Source of the DNA: Candidatus Woesearchaeota archaeon
Lineage (GTDB): Archaea > Nanobdellota > Nanobdellia > Woesearchaeales > JACQSR01
Assembly: GCA_023255615.1 (NCBI GenBank)
Contig: JAHFLI010000063.1
Location: 1-7,157 of the forward strand
Direction of reading: 5' to 3'
Length of the DNA stretch: 7,157 bases
The translations under genes were made by a program, and so were the position numbers. Numbering within the stretch: position 1 is the first letter of the stretch; every line of letters starts with the position of its first letter. Shown here in pieces: positions 1 through 5,832 of the stretch. A model generated the notes under the pieces. It saw only the letters and a list, made by a program, of their open reading frames with translations, did not search any database and was not told the DNA's origin.

Positions 1-507
1 TTAGGAAGATCATGGCAATTGGCAACCATTCAAGTCGATATTAATTTACCGGAGCGTTTTGATCTTGAATATGAAGATAGCGACGGCAGTAGAAAGAGAC
101 CGATCATGATTCACCGTGCGATGTTTGGAAGCATTGAGCGTTTCATGGCAATTCTTATTGAACATTATGCAGGAAGATTGCCTCTCTGGTTAAGTCCTGT
201 TCAAGTAAAAATTCTTACCATTGCAAATCGATTTGATGAACACGCAGAACAACTTGCGAAAGAACTCAATGATTTTGATGTCAGAGTGGAACTTGATACA
301 CGGGCTGAAACTATTCCAAAGAAAGTGAGAGAAGCACAGTTGCAACAAATCCCACTTATTGTTATTATTGGAGAAAAGGAAGTCCAATCAAAAACAGTTG
401 CTATTCGAACACTTGACGGAAAAGTGCATTATGATTATCCGCAAGCGCGCTTTATTGAATCAGTAATGGTTGCCGTTGAGAAAAGATTGGAAAAAATTGA
501 GTTCTGA
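1..507 (+). CDS. thrS: Threonyl-tRNA synthetase, C-terminal part (5' truncated by window edge)
   Basis: This is the last 168 residues of a class II aminoacyl-tRNA synthetase that charges tRNA-Thr in the cytoplasm. The frame is open from base 1, so the start lies outside the window; the TTG at 19 is an internal codon. Fragment residues 5-20 match the ThrRS strand after motif 2 (WQ..TIQVD.NLPERF). Residues 36-48 are the IMIHRA..GSIERF block: His38 matches the third zinc ligand of the catalytic site and Arg47 is the motif 3 arginine. From about residue 58 (LWLSPVQV) the anticodon-binding domain begins, with the usual VRVELDTR, PKKVREAQ and IGEKEV blocks and an Arg in VAIRT that fits the anticodon contact. 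The ending at TGA 505-507 looks natural. The identification is very firm. Nothing looks broken in the visible part. The editing and catalytic N-terminal parts cannot be judged. Confidence 0.96.
   Translation, partial: LGRSWQLATIQVDINLPERFDLEYEDSDGSRKRPIMIHRAMFGSIERFMAILIEHYAGRLPLWLSPVQVKILTIANRFDEHAEQLAKELNDFDVRVELDTRAETIPKKVREAQLQQIPLIVIIGEKEVQSKTVAIRTLDGKVHYDYPQARFIESVMVAVEKRLEKIEF
491..496 (-). terminator. T-run terminator candidate for the apgM end of the operon
   Basis: On the minus strand there is a run of six T residues about 20 bases past the apgM TAA stop, followed within 10 bases by another TTTT. It lies inside the thrS coding region, so the two convergent transcripts would overlap at their 3' ends. 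This is inferred from the T-tract alone. Confidence 0.35.
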
Positions 508-516
508 TCAAGGCCA

Positions 517-1749
517 TTATTTTTCTTTTGCAAATGAAACAATTTTCTTCATGAAATCTTTGCCATAAAGTATGCCAAGGCTACCTTCTTTACAAAATCG
601 CTCTCCAAACTTTTTAATTCCGTCTCCTTTTTTCTTGCTTCCATGAATAATCACTGGAACTGGGTCCGCAGAATGATCTTTAAGGCTACAGGGTGTTGAA
701 TGATCTGCAGTAATAACTAATAGTCCATCAAAATCTTTAATTATTTTCATCGCGTCATCAATTCTTTCGATAAAATTCTTTTTTCCGAAAGAGTCTCCAT
801 TTTCCCCGAAAATGTCAGTTCCCTTTATATGAACGTAAAGAAAATTATATTTTTTAATGTTCTTCACTGCAGCTTCAAGTTTTGCACGAATATTTGTATT
901 TGGCAACCCCGTTGCTCCATCTACATGAATGATGTCCATTCCGACAATTGACGCTAATCCCTTATACAATCCTGCGCCAGCGATACATCCCGCTGATTTA
1001 AAACCAAACTTTTTTTGAATTGGCTCTAATTTCTTAAAATATCCTGGAGACCGGGTGAGAAGATAATTCCCTCTTAGTTTTCCTTCTTTTGCTCTTTTTT
1101 CATTAAGTGGGTTTTTTTCCAATACCTCATGACTTTTATCTAAAAATTTTTGTAATACGTGAGCAGTAAATTTTGCTTCTGGAGTCTTATCCAATGGTTT
1201 AATTACATTCACTTTGTGATTCATCCATTCTTCGATAACCTCAGTTTCACTTACATAATGAACATCAGAATTTGAAATATTATCTGAAAGACCTTTACCC
1301 CTCATGACAATAATAACTCTGTGCCCAGTTCCTGATTTTACCATAAACTTAATTCCATCAATGATCGTTCCATCAAGATCCTTTGTAAATGCATGCGTAT
1401 CTTCTATTCTCCCGGTTCGTCTGTCTTTTACACGTAATTCAGAATCAACGGTTGCGAGATTTGATCTAATGGCTACATCTCCATGTTCCAATTGTATACC
1501 TAAACCGGCAGCTTCTACTGGTCCTCTCCGCGGATGTTCTTCCGATGCATATCCAAAAAGTGTCAAATGTGCATGATCGCTATTCGGTCGAATTCCTTTA
1601 CCAAGAACATACATAACACCAGTCAGTCCCTCTTTTGCAAGTCTATCCATCTGCGGGGTTACAGCCGCTTCCAAGGGGGTATTGTCGCTTAATTCCTTTA
1701 TTGGTAAATCTCCCATTCCATCACAAATAATAAGAATTATTTTTTTCAT
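517..1749 (-). CDS. apgM: 2,3-bisphosphoglycerate-independent phosphoglycerate mutase, archaeal type
   Basis: This 410-residue protein interconverts 3-phosphoglycerate and 2-phosphoglycerate in lower glycolysis/gluconeogenesis. It belongs to the alkaline phosphatase-like metalloenzymes and has the usual ApgM length of about 400. Visible motifs are: Asp10 in IICDGMGD; Ser57-Asp58 in PNSDHAHL, where Ser57 is the phospho-accepting serine; RRGPVEAAGLGI (74-85); GDVAIRSNLATVD (90-102); Asp312 in HIKGTD; Asp349-His350; and His359 in the DHSTPCSLKDHS block followed by DPVPVIIHG. Unusually, the residue four after Asp312, which aligns with the metal-binding histidine of the family's D-x3-H motif, is Glu316 (codon GAA at 804-802). 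The start codon overlaps the enolase stop (ATGA), so translation is probably coupled. It is the last gene of the operon, next to the enzyme that uses its product. The family call is firm; activity with Glu316 is untested. Confidence 0.96.
   Translation of the reverse strand: MKKIILIICDGMGDLPIKELSDNTPLEAAVTPQMDRLAKEGLTGVMYVLGKGIRPNSDHAHLTLFGYASEEHPRRGPVEAAGLGIQLEHGDVAIRSNLATVDSELRVKDRRTGRIEDTHAFTKDLDGTIIDGIKFMVKSGTGHRVIIVMRGKGLSDNISNSDVHYVSETEVIEEWMNHKVNVIKPLDKTPEAKFTAHVLQKFLDKSHEVLEKNPLNEKRAKEGKLRGNYLLTRSPGYFKKLEPIQKKFGFKSAGCIAGAGLYKGLASIVGMDIIHVDGATGLPNTNIRAKLEAAVKNIKKYNFLYVHIKGTDIFGENGDSFGKKNFIERIDDAMKIIKDFDGLLVITADHSTPCSLKDHSADPVPVIIHGSKKKGDGIKKFGERFCKEGSLGILYGKDFMKKIVSFAKEK
520..529 (+). 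terminator. T-rich terminator for thrS
   Basis: The plus strand reads TTTTTCTTTT starting 13 bases after the thrS stop codon. Archaeal RNA polymerase commonly terminates at such T-tracts without a hairpin. The tract lies inside the 3' end of the convergent apgM gene. The assignment rests on composition and position only. Confidence 0.4.
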
Positions 1750-3002
1750 CGAAACAATTTTCCAGAATATTTCTTTCCTATTGTTTCTTCAATCCGAAGA
1801 AGTTGATTGTACTTTGCTAATCGTTCACTTCGAGCAGGAGCACCCATTTTAAATTGTGAAGCACCAACCCCAACGCAAAAATCAGCACTGAATGGATCTT
1901 CTGTTTCTCCACTTCGTTGAGATACAACAGACTTCCATTTGTGTTGGTGAGTAAGATTAACAGCATCGATAGTCTCAGAGACCGTTCCAATTTGATTCAG
2001 TTTAATCAACGTTGCATTTGCTGCTTTTTTTTGTATTGCCGTTTTTATTCGAGCAGTATTGGTGACCAGCAAATCATCGCCAACTATTTGTATTTTTTTT
2101 CCTAATTTTTTGGTGAGTTCAATCCAGCCGTTCCAATCATCTTCCGCCATTCCATCTTCAATAGATATGATAGGAAATGTTTTTGATAGATCAGAGTAAA
2201 AATCAATTAATTGGTCAGATGAAAATTTTTTATTTCTTATAGAATACACATTATTCGAAAAGAATTCGGACGCTGCGCAATCGAGTGCAAAAGAGATTTC
2301 TTGTTGATAACCGCATTGTTCAATTGCGTTCATGACTACATGTAATCGATCATGAATGCTTTCAATCGCTGGACTAAAGCCGCCCTCGTCGGCAATATTG
2401 GTTCCAATAGGCCCAAATTTCTTTTTCAAAATTCCTTTTAGTGTGTGATAGACTTCAACCGACATTCGTAATCCTTCAGAGTAACATGAAGAACCAATGG
2501 GCATAATCATATGTTCCTGGATATCATTATCTATTCCTGCATGTTTTCCTCCATTTATCACATTTAATTGGGGAATGGGAAGAGAAAAAGATTTATTTTT
2601 TGACAACGATGCGATATGCCGAAAGAGAGGTTTTTCCTGGGATGCTGCGCCAGCACGGCAAACGGCAATGCTGACCGCAAGAATGGCGTTGGCTCCTATT
2701 TTTTTTTTGTTTTCTGTTCCATCAAGAGAAATAAGAAGTTCATCAATATCCTGCTGTTGAGAGGAGTCTAATCCGAGGATTTTTTTTGATATAATGTTAT
2801 TAATATTTGAAACTGCTTTCAAGACTCCTTTTCCTTGATAACGAGAATCCCCATCACGCATTTCGAGAGCTTCATGGGAACCAGTTGATGCACCCGATGG
2901 AACCATACCAGAAAAAGATCCCTTATGAGTAATAATTTCACATTCTACTGTAGGATTCCCTCGGGAATCAAGAACTTCTCGTGCATGCACCTCTTTGATC
3001 AT
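1746..3002 (-). CDS. eno: Enolase (phosphopyruvate hydratase)
   Basis: Converts 2-phosphoglycerate to phosphoenolpyruvate in the cytoplasm with Mg2+. The 418 residues fit the family length. Recognisable elements: N-terminal AREVLDSRGNPTVE; loop SGASTG with Ser39; NGGKHAG with His154; QEHM with Glu163; ADEGGF with Glu206; metal ligands Asp241 (ALDCAASEF), Glu282 (SIEDGMAEDDW) and Asp309 (VGDDLLVTN); catalytic Lys334 in LIKLNQIGT and Lys385 in FKMGAPARSERLAKYNQ. One catalytic-loop residue departs from the consensus: the SHRSGETED motif reads SQRSGETED, so the histidine equivalent to yeast His373 is Gln362 (codon CAA at 1919-1917). The ATG follows the PAC2 stop by 4 bases, with a GGTGA Shine-Dalgarno 4-5 bases upstream. 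The stop overlaps the apgM start by 4 bases. Identity is certain; the catalytic rate may differ. Confidence 0.98.
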   Translation of the reverse strand: MIKEVHAREVLDSRGNPTVECEIITHKGSFSGMVPSGASTGSHEALEMRDGDSRYQGKGVLKAVSNINNIISKKILGLDSSQQQDIDELLISLDGTENKKKIGANAILAVSIAVCRAGAASQEKPLFRHIASLSKNKSFSLPIPQLNVINGGKHAGIDNDIQEHMIMPIGSSCYSEGLRMSVEVYHTLKGILKKKFGPIGTNIADEGGFSPAIESIHDRLHVVMNAIEQCGYQQEISFALDCAASEFFSNNVYSIRNKKFSSDQLIDFYSDLSKTFPIISIEDGMAEDDWNGWIELTKKLGKKIQIVGDDLLVTNTARIKTAIQKKAANATLIKLNQIGTVSETIDAVNLTHQHKWKSVVSQRSGETEDPFSADFCVGVGASQFKMGAPARSERLAKYNQLLRIEETIGKKYSGKLFR

Positions 3003-3006
3003 TCAT

Positions 3007-3801
3007 TCACCCAATATAGCTGGTCTCCTTTCCTAACTTGCTTTTTAGTTTCTTTAATGCCGTTTGCTTCGTCACATTTGACAGGTCTTCGGTCTTTTTC
3101 ATTAATTCTGACTCAAGATTCTTTATCTCAGAGTCTAATCGTTTTAAATTTAACTGTAATTTCAGATTCTGGTCTAACACTTTTAAGATTTCTCGTGCTC
3201 CTTTGATCCCTAGATACATCGGATGGCCATAAGTCTCTGCCAAAAAAGAAATTCCTTTGATGTGACGCTTTGATCCTAATCCCAAGAGAAGACCGGAGAC
3301 TCCAACAATGGGTCCAACAACACCATAGAGATTATCGTTGACTGATTTCGTTTTGTATTTTTTAATAATCTCCTTTGTATTTCCCGTGCAGAATACTTTT
3401 GGAGACTTTGGAATATCGCTTAATCCGATGCCCCCCAAAGTAATAAGCTCATCGCCGTGAAAAGACTCCATGATATCGAGGATCTTTTCCGAGAACTCAT
3501 AGCAGCTGACTTCATCAATGGGTTGAACGTCGCCTGCGAGCAGAAGAAGATCTTTTCCTTTTCCCCTCTTTTTATAAAAAATTTCGATTCTGGGTAGTTC
3601 AACTAAATTGTCTTCGTTGACAAACACAGAATGGGGAAACGTATATGATGAAAGCGAAAATAACTTTTTTGCATGTAATTCATCAATGAGAAAATCGACG
3701 GCAACCTTTCCCACATTTCCAATTCCAGGGAGTCCCTCAATGAGTAGCGGCTTTTTCAGTTTTGGTTTTTTTCCGACTTGCTCAATTTTCCATGTGCTCA
3801 T
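3007..3801 (-). CDS. PAC2 family protein (proteasome assembly chaperone-like, ATP-grasp-associated type)
   Basis: A 264-residue cytoplasmic protein of the archaeal PAC2 family, related to the eukaryotic proteasome-assembly chaperone PAC2; its role in archaea is not firmly known. Family signs are PLLIEGLPGIGNVGK (18-32), PHSVFVNEDNLVELPRIEIF (56-75), LLLLAGDVQP (85-94), the glycine-rich ITLGGIGL (120-127) and GPIVGVSGLLLGLG (163-176), and LAETYGHP (187-194). Residues about 212-258 are charged and heptad-like, typical of the coiled-coil tail of this family. I chose the ATG at 3801 because AAAGGAG lies 7 bases upstream and the protein then begins like its relatives; the open frame continues 37 codons further up to 3912, but that part lies over nop10. 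It overlaps the end of nop10 by 20 bases and ends 4 bases before eno. The family call is strong, the function weak. Confidence 0.9.
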   Translation of the reverse strand: MSTWKIEQVGKKPKLKKPLLIEGLPGIGNVGKVAVDFLIDELHAKKLFSLSSYTFPHSVFVNEDNLVELPRIEIFYKKRGKGKDLLLLAGDVQPIDEVSCYEFSEKILDIMESFHGDELITLGGIGLSDIPKSPKVFCTGNTKEIIKKYKTKSVNDNLYGVVGPIVGVSGLLLGLGSKRHIKGISFLAETYGHPMYLGIKGAREILKVLDQNLKLQLNLKRLDSEIKNLESELMKKTEDLSNVTKQTALKKLKSKLGKETSYIG

Positions 3802-3955
3802 GAGATAACTCCTTTGCTTTCCGTCGATATTCGCCATATTTATCTTCGGGAGAATATTTTGGTGGTCGAGCGAGAATTGTTTGTTGTGTACACTGTGGAC
3901 AAGAATCTTCAAGAGTATAGGAATGACAATGCGGACAAGTATGAATGTGCCTCAT
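3782..3955 (-). CDS. nop10: Ribosome biogenesis / H/ACA RNP protein Nop10
   Basis: A 57-residue protein, short enough to escape ORF calling. Nop10 is a core subunit of H/ACA guide ribonucleoproteins; together with Cbf5, Gar1 and L7Ae it directs pseudouridylation of rRNA. Translation from ATG 3955 gives an N-terminal zinc ribbon with paired cysteines Cys7/Cys10 (CPHC) and Cys19/Cys22 (CPQC). After it comes the family's linker and Cbf5-binding segment LARPPKYSPEDKYGEYRRKAK (about 29-49), an almost textbook match to archaeal Nop10. The start ATG overlaps the aif2a stop by 4 bases (ATGA), and the 3' end overlaps the PAC2 start by 20 bases. Length and zinc cysteines are complete. Position between aIF2-alpha and PAC2 is the conserved one in archaea. 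The identification is firm. Confidence 0.95.
   Translation of the reverse strand: MRHIHTCPHCHSYTLEDSCPQCTQQTILARPPKYSPEDKYGEYRRKAKELSHEHMEN
3795..3815 (-). promoter_or_regulatory. Shine-Dalgarno that decides the PAC2 start
   Basis: On the minus strand AAAGGAG (3815-3809) precedes ATG 3801-3799 with a 7-base spacer. The site sits inside the last codons of nop10. It supports the start at 3801 rather than the longer open frame reaching 3912. Confidence 0.75.
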
Positions 3956-4734
3956 GCTTTCGCTACTCGCTTAAATTCCCCCATGCCCTTTTTGCTGTGC
4001 ATGAACGAAATGGCAGCTTCCGTTGAGCTTTCAAGAACTTTTTCTGCTTCTTTGTAATCTGAAGCTGCAACGGTCACATTATATTTTCCCGATCCAAGAT
4101 AAGAAAGTGATACGTTTTCTGACGTACTTTGTAATTTCTTCAAGCTTTCTTTGATTAACTCAATTCCATTCGGTGCAAGGCTAGAGAGAAAGAGGTGACC
4201 ACTAATCACTACGCCTGTTTCTTTGATTCTCGCCTTGATTCCATCGGTCAATATCTTTGTTACTTTCTCATCGATTCCTAAATCCTTGAGCATGACCTTA
4301 TCCGCTGCGACATCTTCAAAACACTTATACAAGGAATCATATTTTTTGAGAATTTTTCCTGAAATTTCCTCAAACAATGGCGCGAGCTCTTTTTTGAGGG
4401 ACTTTGACGTCATCTCAATTATCTTCTCTACTTTTTGTTCCTGTTTAACTTCATTTACTTTCGCACGTTTTTGTCCTTCATTGACCCGACGCAACGAAAG
4501 ATCGATATGTCCTTTTTCCTTATCGATTTTAAGAACTTTGCAGATAACTTTTTTGCCCTCTTCGACATACGCACGAATATTTCGAATTCTTCCTGGTGCA
4601 ATTTCAGAAATGTGGATAAGACCAGTCTTACTGTATTCATCAATATTAACAAAAACAGAATGGTACTGAATGTTGGTCACTGTGCACATCAACAGTTCCC
4701 CTTCTTCCGGAAATCCCTTTTTGACTAACAGCAT
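3952..4734 (-). CDS. eif2a: Translation initiation factor aIF2, alpha subunit
   Basis: The alpha subunit of the heterotrimeric aIF2, which brings methionyl-initiator tRNA to the small ribosomal subunit. The 260 residues match the usual archaeal length. Residues 1-84 form the S1 OB-fold (PEEGELLMCTVTNIQYHSVFV, LIHISEIAPGRIRNIR, GHIDLSLRRV). About 85-172 is the helical domain. About 175-260 is the C-terminal alpha/beta domain that contacts the gamma subunit. The segment aligning with the eukaryotic phosphoregulation loop (Ser51 region) reads EIAPGRIRN at 44-52, with no Ser or Thr, so kinase control at that loop seems unlikely. ATG 4734 follows the rps27e stop after 2 bases, without a strong Shine-Dalgarno, so re-initiation or coupling is likely. 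Its stop overlaps the nop10 start. The call is very firm. Confidence 0.97.
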   Translation of the reverse strand: MLLVKKGFPEEGELLMCTVTNIQYHSVFVNIDEYSKTGLIHISEIAPGRIRNIRAYVEEGKKVICKVLKIDKEKGHIDLSLRRVNEGQKRAKVNEVKQEQKVEKIIEMTSKSLKKELAPLFEEISGKILKKYDSLYKCFEDVAADKVMLKDLGIDEKVTKILTDGIKARIKETGVVISGHLFLSSLAPNGIELIKESLKKLQSTSENVSLSYLGSGKYNVTVAASDYKEAEKVLESSTEAAISFMHSKKGMGEFKRVAKA

Positions 4735-4736
4735 TG

Positions 4737-4922
4737 TTAACCGAGAATCTCTAGGACGCGAGCCTTGACTTTTGACTTACCGCCCGTAGGCTCCGCAAGT
4801 ATTTTGCCGCAGATGAGACATTTTACAACCGTCGATGCCTTCCCAAACATAATTTGTTCGTTTTTGCATTTAGGACAACGAATTTTGATGAATTTGCTTC
4901 CTGGTTCGCTGAGTCTCATCAT
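4737..4922 (-). CDS. rps27e: Small ribosomal subunit protein eS27 (S27e)
   Basis: A 61-residue zinc-ribbon protein of the 30S subunit, shared by archaea and eukaryotes. Cysteines come in two CxxC pairs, Cys16/Cys19 (CPKC) and Cys35/Cys38 (CLIC). They are followed by the family signature GKILAEPTGGK (39-49) and separated by EQIMFGKASTVV. There are two ATG codons in tandem (4922 and 4919). The AGGTGA ribosome-binding site at 4928-4923 touches the first and is 4 bases from the second, so the second may be the start actually used; the difference is one methionine. The gene begins 4 bases after the L44e stop and ends 2 bases before aif2a. Complete and unremarkable apart from the double start. Confidence 0.96.
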   Translation of the reverse strand: MMRLSEPGSKFIKIRCPKCKNEQIMFGKASTVVKCLICGKILAEPTGGKSKVKARVLEILG

Positions 4923-4926
4923 TCAC

Positions 4927-5235
4927 CTATTTGAACTCCAATTTTTTTACTCGAATACCGTGTGGCTGAACAGTTGTTTTATTGCAAACGCCGCACGTAT
5001 ATCTCAAGTCTGTTTTCTTGCTTGATTTCTTCCCCGTCATCTTGAATTTTGAGATTGCTGGTTTTGAGTATCTACCCATGTTTCCTTGACCGCGTGCAGA
5101 TCCTCTTCTTCTTGCTCTGACTTTTGATCCATAGGTTAAACTTGAAGCCGCTTTTTTCTTTGTTACCGCAACTTTCTGCTCGGTATGTTTCTTGCAAAAT
5201 TTGCAATATCTCATCATTTTTTTTGGCAACTTCAT
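4927..5235 (-). CDS. rpl44e: Large ribosomal subunit protein eL42 (L44e)
   Basis: A 102-residue basic zinc-binding protein of the 50S subunit near the E site. It starts MKLPKK, as in archaeal L44e. Cys11/Cys14 (CKFC) and Cys81/Cys84 (CGVC) form the zinc site. Between them lies a long Arg/Lys/Gly-rich, rRNA-contacting stretch (GSKVRARRRGSARGQGN, 36-52). The end (HGIRVKKLEF) matches the family. It is the first gene of the minus-strand operon: a TTTATAAA box lies 26-27 bases upstream of the ATG, so the mRNA is probably leaderless, and no good Shine-Dalgarno is present. It precedes rps27e by 4 bases. The length is at the high end for the family. The identification is firm. Confidence 0.95.
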   Translation of the reverse strand: MKLPKKMMRYCKFCKKHTEQKVAVTKKKAASSLTYGSKVRARRRGSARGQGNMGRYSKPAISKFKMTGKKSSKKTDLRYTCGVCNKTTVQPHGIRVKKLEFK

Positions 5236-5257
5236 AGTCTCTTGGAAAAGAGGTTTC

Positions 5258-5265
5258 TTTATAAA
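5258..5265 (-). promoter_or_regulatory. TATA box of the rpl44e-apgM operon
   Basis: TTTATAAA, a near-ideal archaeal TATA element, has its centre about 26-27 bases from the A of the rpl44e ATG. It is the only clear promoter-like element close upstream of the seven-gene cluster. At the normal archaeal TATA-to-start distance, transcription would begin at or next to the start codon. No obvious purine-rich BRE was seen upstream. Confidence 0.65.
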
Positions 5266-5296
5266 GGTTATGATTGAAAAAAAAGAGTAATTTTAT

Positions 5297-5563
5297 TTAT
5301 TCTGATCTCGGGAGATAGAAAAATACTCTTTCATTTGGTCTAAATCCGTTTTGAACCGGCGTTCCATTATTTACTACATTGGGGGTGGGAGTAATTATTC
5401 CCACGAGATCACCAAGTTGCGGTTGAAATTGGTCTCCTACATGAATTCCAAGTTCAGTTGATTTTCCGCCTCTGGTTAGATATGTTTCCACAAGAAAAGA
5501 TAAATGAAGTGGTCGTTCAAAGTCAGGATGATCTTCACCATTGAGATCTAATCTATTTACCAA
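5297..5563 (-). CDS. Hypothetical protein, possibly the 3' part of a frameshifted gene
   Basis: I do not recognise this protein. From TTG 5563 it is 88 residues long, acidic to neutral, without membrane segments or cysteines. It includes a stretch of likely beta strands (LHLSFLVETYL, TELGIHVGD, GDLVGIITPTPNVV). A weak GAGG lies about 8 bases before the TTG. The frame is open upstream for another 47 codons, back to a TGA at 5707-5705, but contains no ATG, GTG or TTG there. That upstream part overlaps the small 41-codon frame (5575-5700), which has a good ribosome-binding site and stops 11 bases before this TTG. A single -1 shift near 5577 would join the two into one protein of about 134 residues. 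It lies between the GINS gene and rpl44e, where some archaea have pcna; it is not PCNA-like. Whether it is intact, coupled or broken is unresolved. Confidence 0.5.
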   Translation of the reverse strand: MVNRLDLNGEDHPDFERPLHLSFLVETYLTRGGKSTELGIHVGDQFQPQLGDLVGIITPTPNVVNNGTPVQNGFRPNERVFFYLPRSE

Positions 5564-5574
5564 TTCTCTTTCCT

Positions 5575-5700
5575 CTAATAACCGATATATGCAAGTCCGG
5601 TGAGAGCACTCAACGTTGCATATTGCACATTTTCCAAAGCTGTTCTGGGCGATACCATTCTTCCGATCGATCGCATATATCCTATTAATCTTTCTAGCAT
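5575..5700 (-). CDS. Small ORF (41 aa), possible 5' part of the same gene or a coupled small protein
   Basis: ATG 5700 is preceded by AAGGAG with an 8-base spacer, one of the best ribosome-binding sites in the window. The frame runs 41 codons to TAG 5577-5575. The product begins MLERLIGYMRSIGRM and ends in a moderately hydrophobic segment (ATLSALTGLAYIGY). Third codon positions are A/T-rich like neighbouring genes, whereas the alternative overlapping frame here uses more G/C-ending and rare CGG/AGG codons, so this frame looks like the translated one. Upstream at 5809-5816 is a TATA-like box, which would give a leader of about 85 bases. The TAG is followed closely by the next open frame, one base out of phase. 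I cannot assign a function. It could be a true small protein, a leader peptide, or the front half of a frameshifted gene. Confidence 0.45.
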   Translation of the reverse strand: MLERLIGYMRSIGRMVSPRTALENVQYATLSALTGLAYIGY

Positions 5701-5703
5701 TCT

Positions 5704-5713
5704 TTCATCTCCT
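5704..5713 (-). promoter_or_regulatory. Shine-Dalgarno for the 41-codon ORF
   Basis: AAGGAG on the minus strand, 8 bases before ATG 5700. A second ATG directly after it (in GATGAAAG) opens only a four-codon frame, ATG AAA GAA TGC TAG, so the ATG at 5700 is preferred. Confidence 0.6.
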
Positions 5714-5758
5714 TATTTTTGTTGGAAATATCTTAGACAGAGTGAGTTTCCTGAACAG

Positions 5759-5779
5759 GATACTCGTTCTCGAGGCATC
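5759..5779 (-). other. Hairpin in the leader upstream of the 41-codon ORF
   Basis: On the minus strand GAT-GC-CTCG-AGAA-CGAG-T-ATC can fold as a CTCG/CGAG stem with an AGAA loop, extended by GAT/ATC across a small internal loop. It falls between the predicted transcription start (near 5787) and the ribosome-binding site at about 5710. It may be a chance structure or a leader element; no known riboswitch is recognised. Confidence 0.25.
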
Positions 5780-5808
5780 TAATGATTATTTTAGAAAATC
5801 TCTATCCA

Positions 5809-5816
5809 TTTAAAAA
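5809..5816 (-). promoter_or_regulatory. TATA-like box downstream of GINS
   Basis: TTTTTAAA on the minus strand, 17-24 bases past the GINS stop. At the usual spacing, transcription would start near 5787 and give a leader of roughly 85 bases before ATG 5700. The T-run in the same element could instead act as the GINS terminator. Confidence 0.35.
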
Positions 5817-5832
5817 TATTGTGGTATAAGAA

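Noticed and set aside
1304..1576. Plus-strand 90-codon frame inside apgM
   Set aside because: Shadow of a certain gene on the other strand.
3802..3912. N-terminal extension of the PAC2 frame (37 extra codons)
   Set aside because: This region encodes nop10 in another frame, and a strong Shine-Dalgarno supports ATG 3801.
4223..4669. Plus-strand 148-codon open frame
   Set aside because: It is entirely antisense to aif2a, whose identity is certain; no start signals and no recognisable motifs.
5600..5782. Plus-strand 60-codon frame
   Set aside because: No ribosome-binding site or recognisable content; overlaps the other antisense frame and the minus-strand locus.
5616..5813. Plus-strand 65-codon frame with a hydrophobic, membrane-like product
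   Set aside because: It starts at TTG without a ribosome-binding site or TATA box and lies antisense to the better-supported minus-strand small ORF and its leader; hydrophobicity is expected from the antisense of AT-rich DNA.
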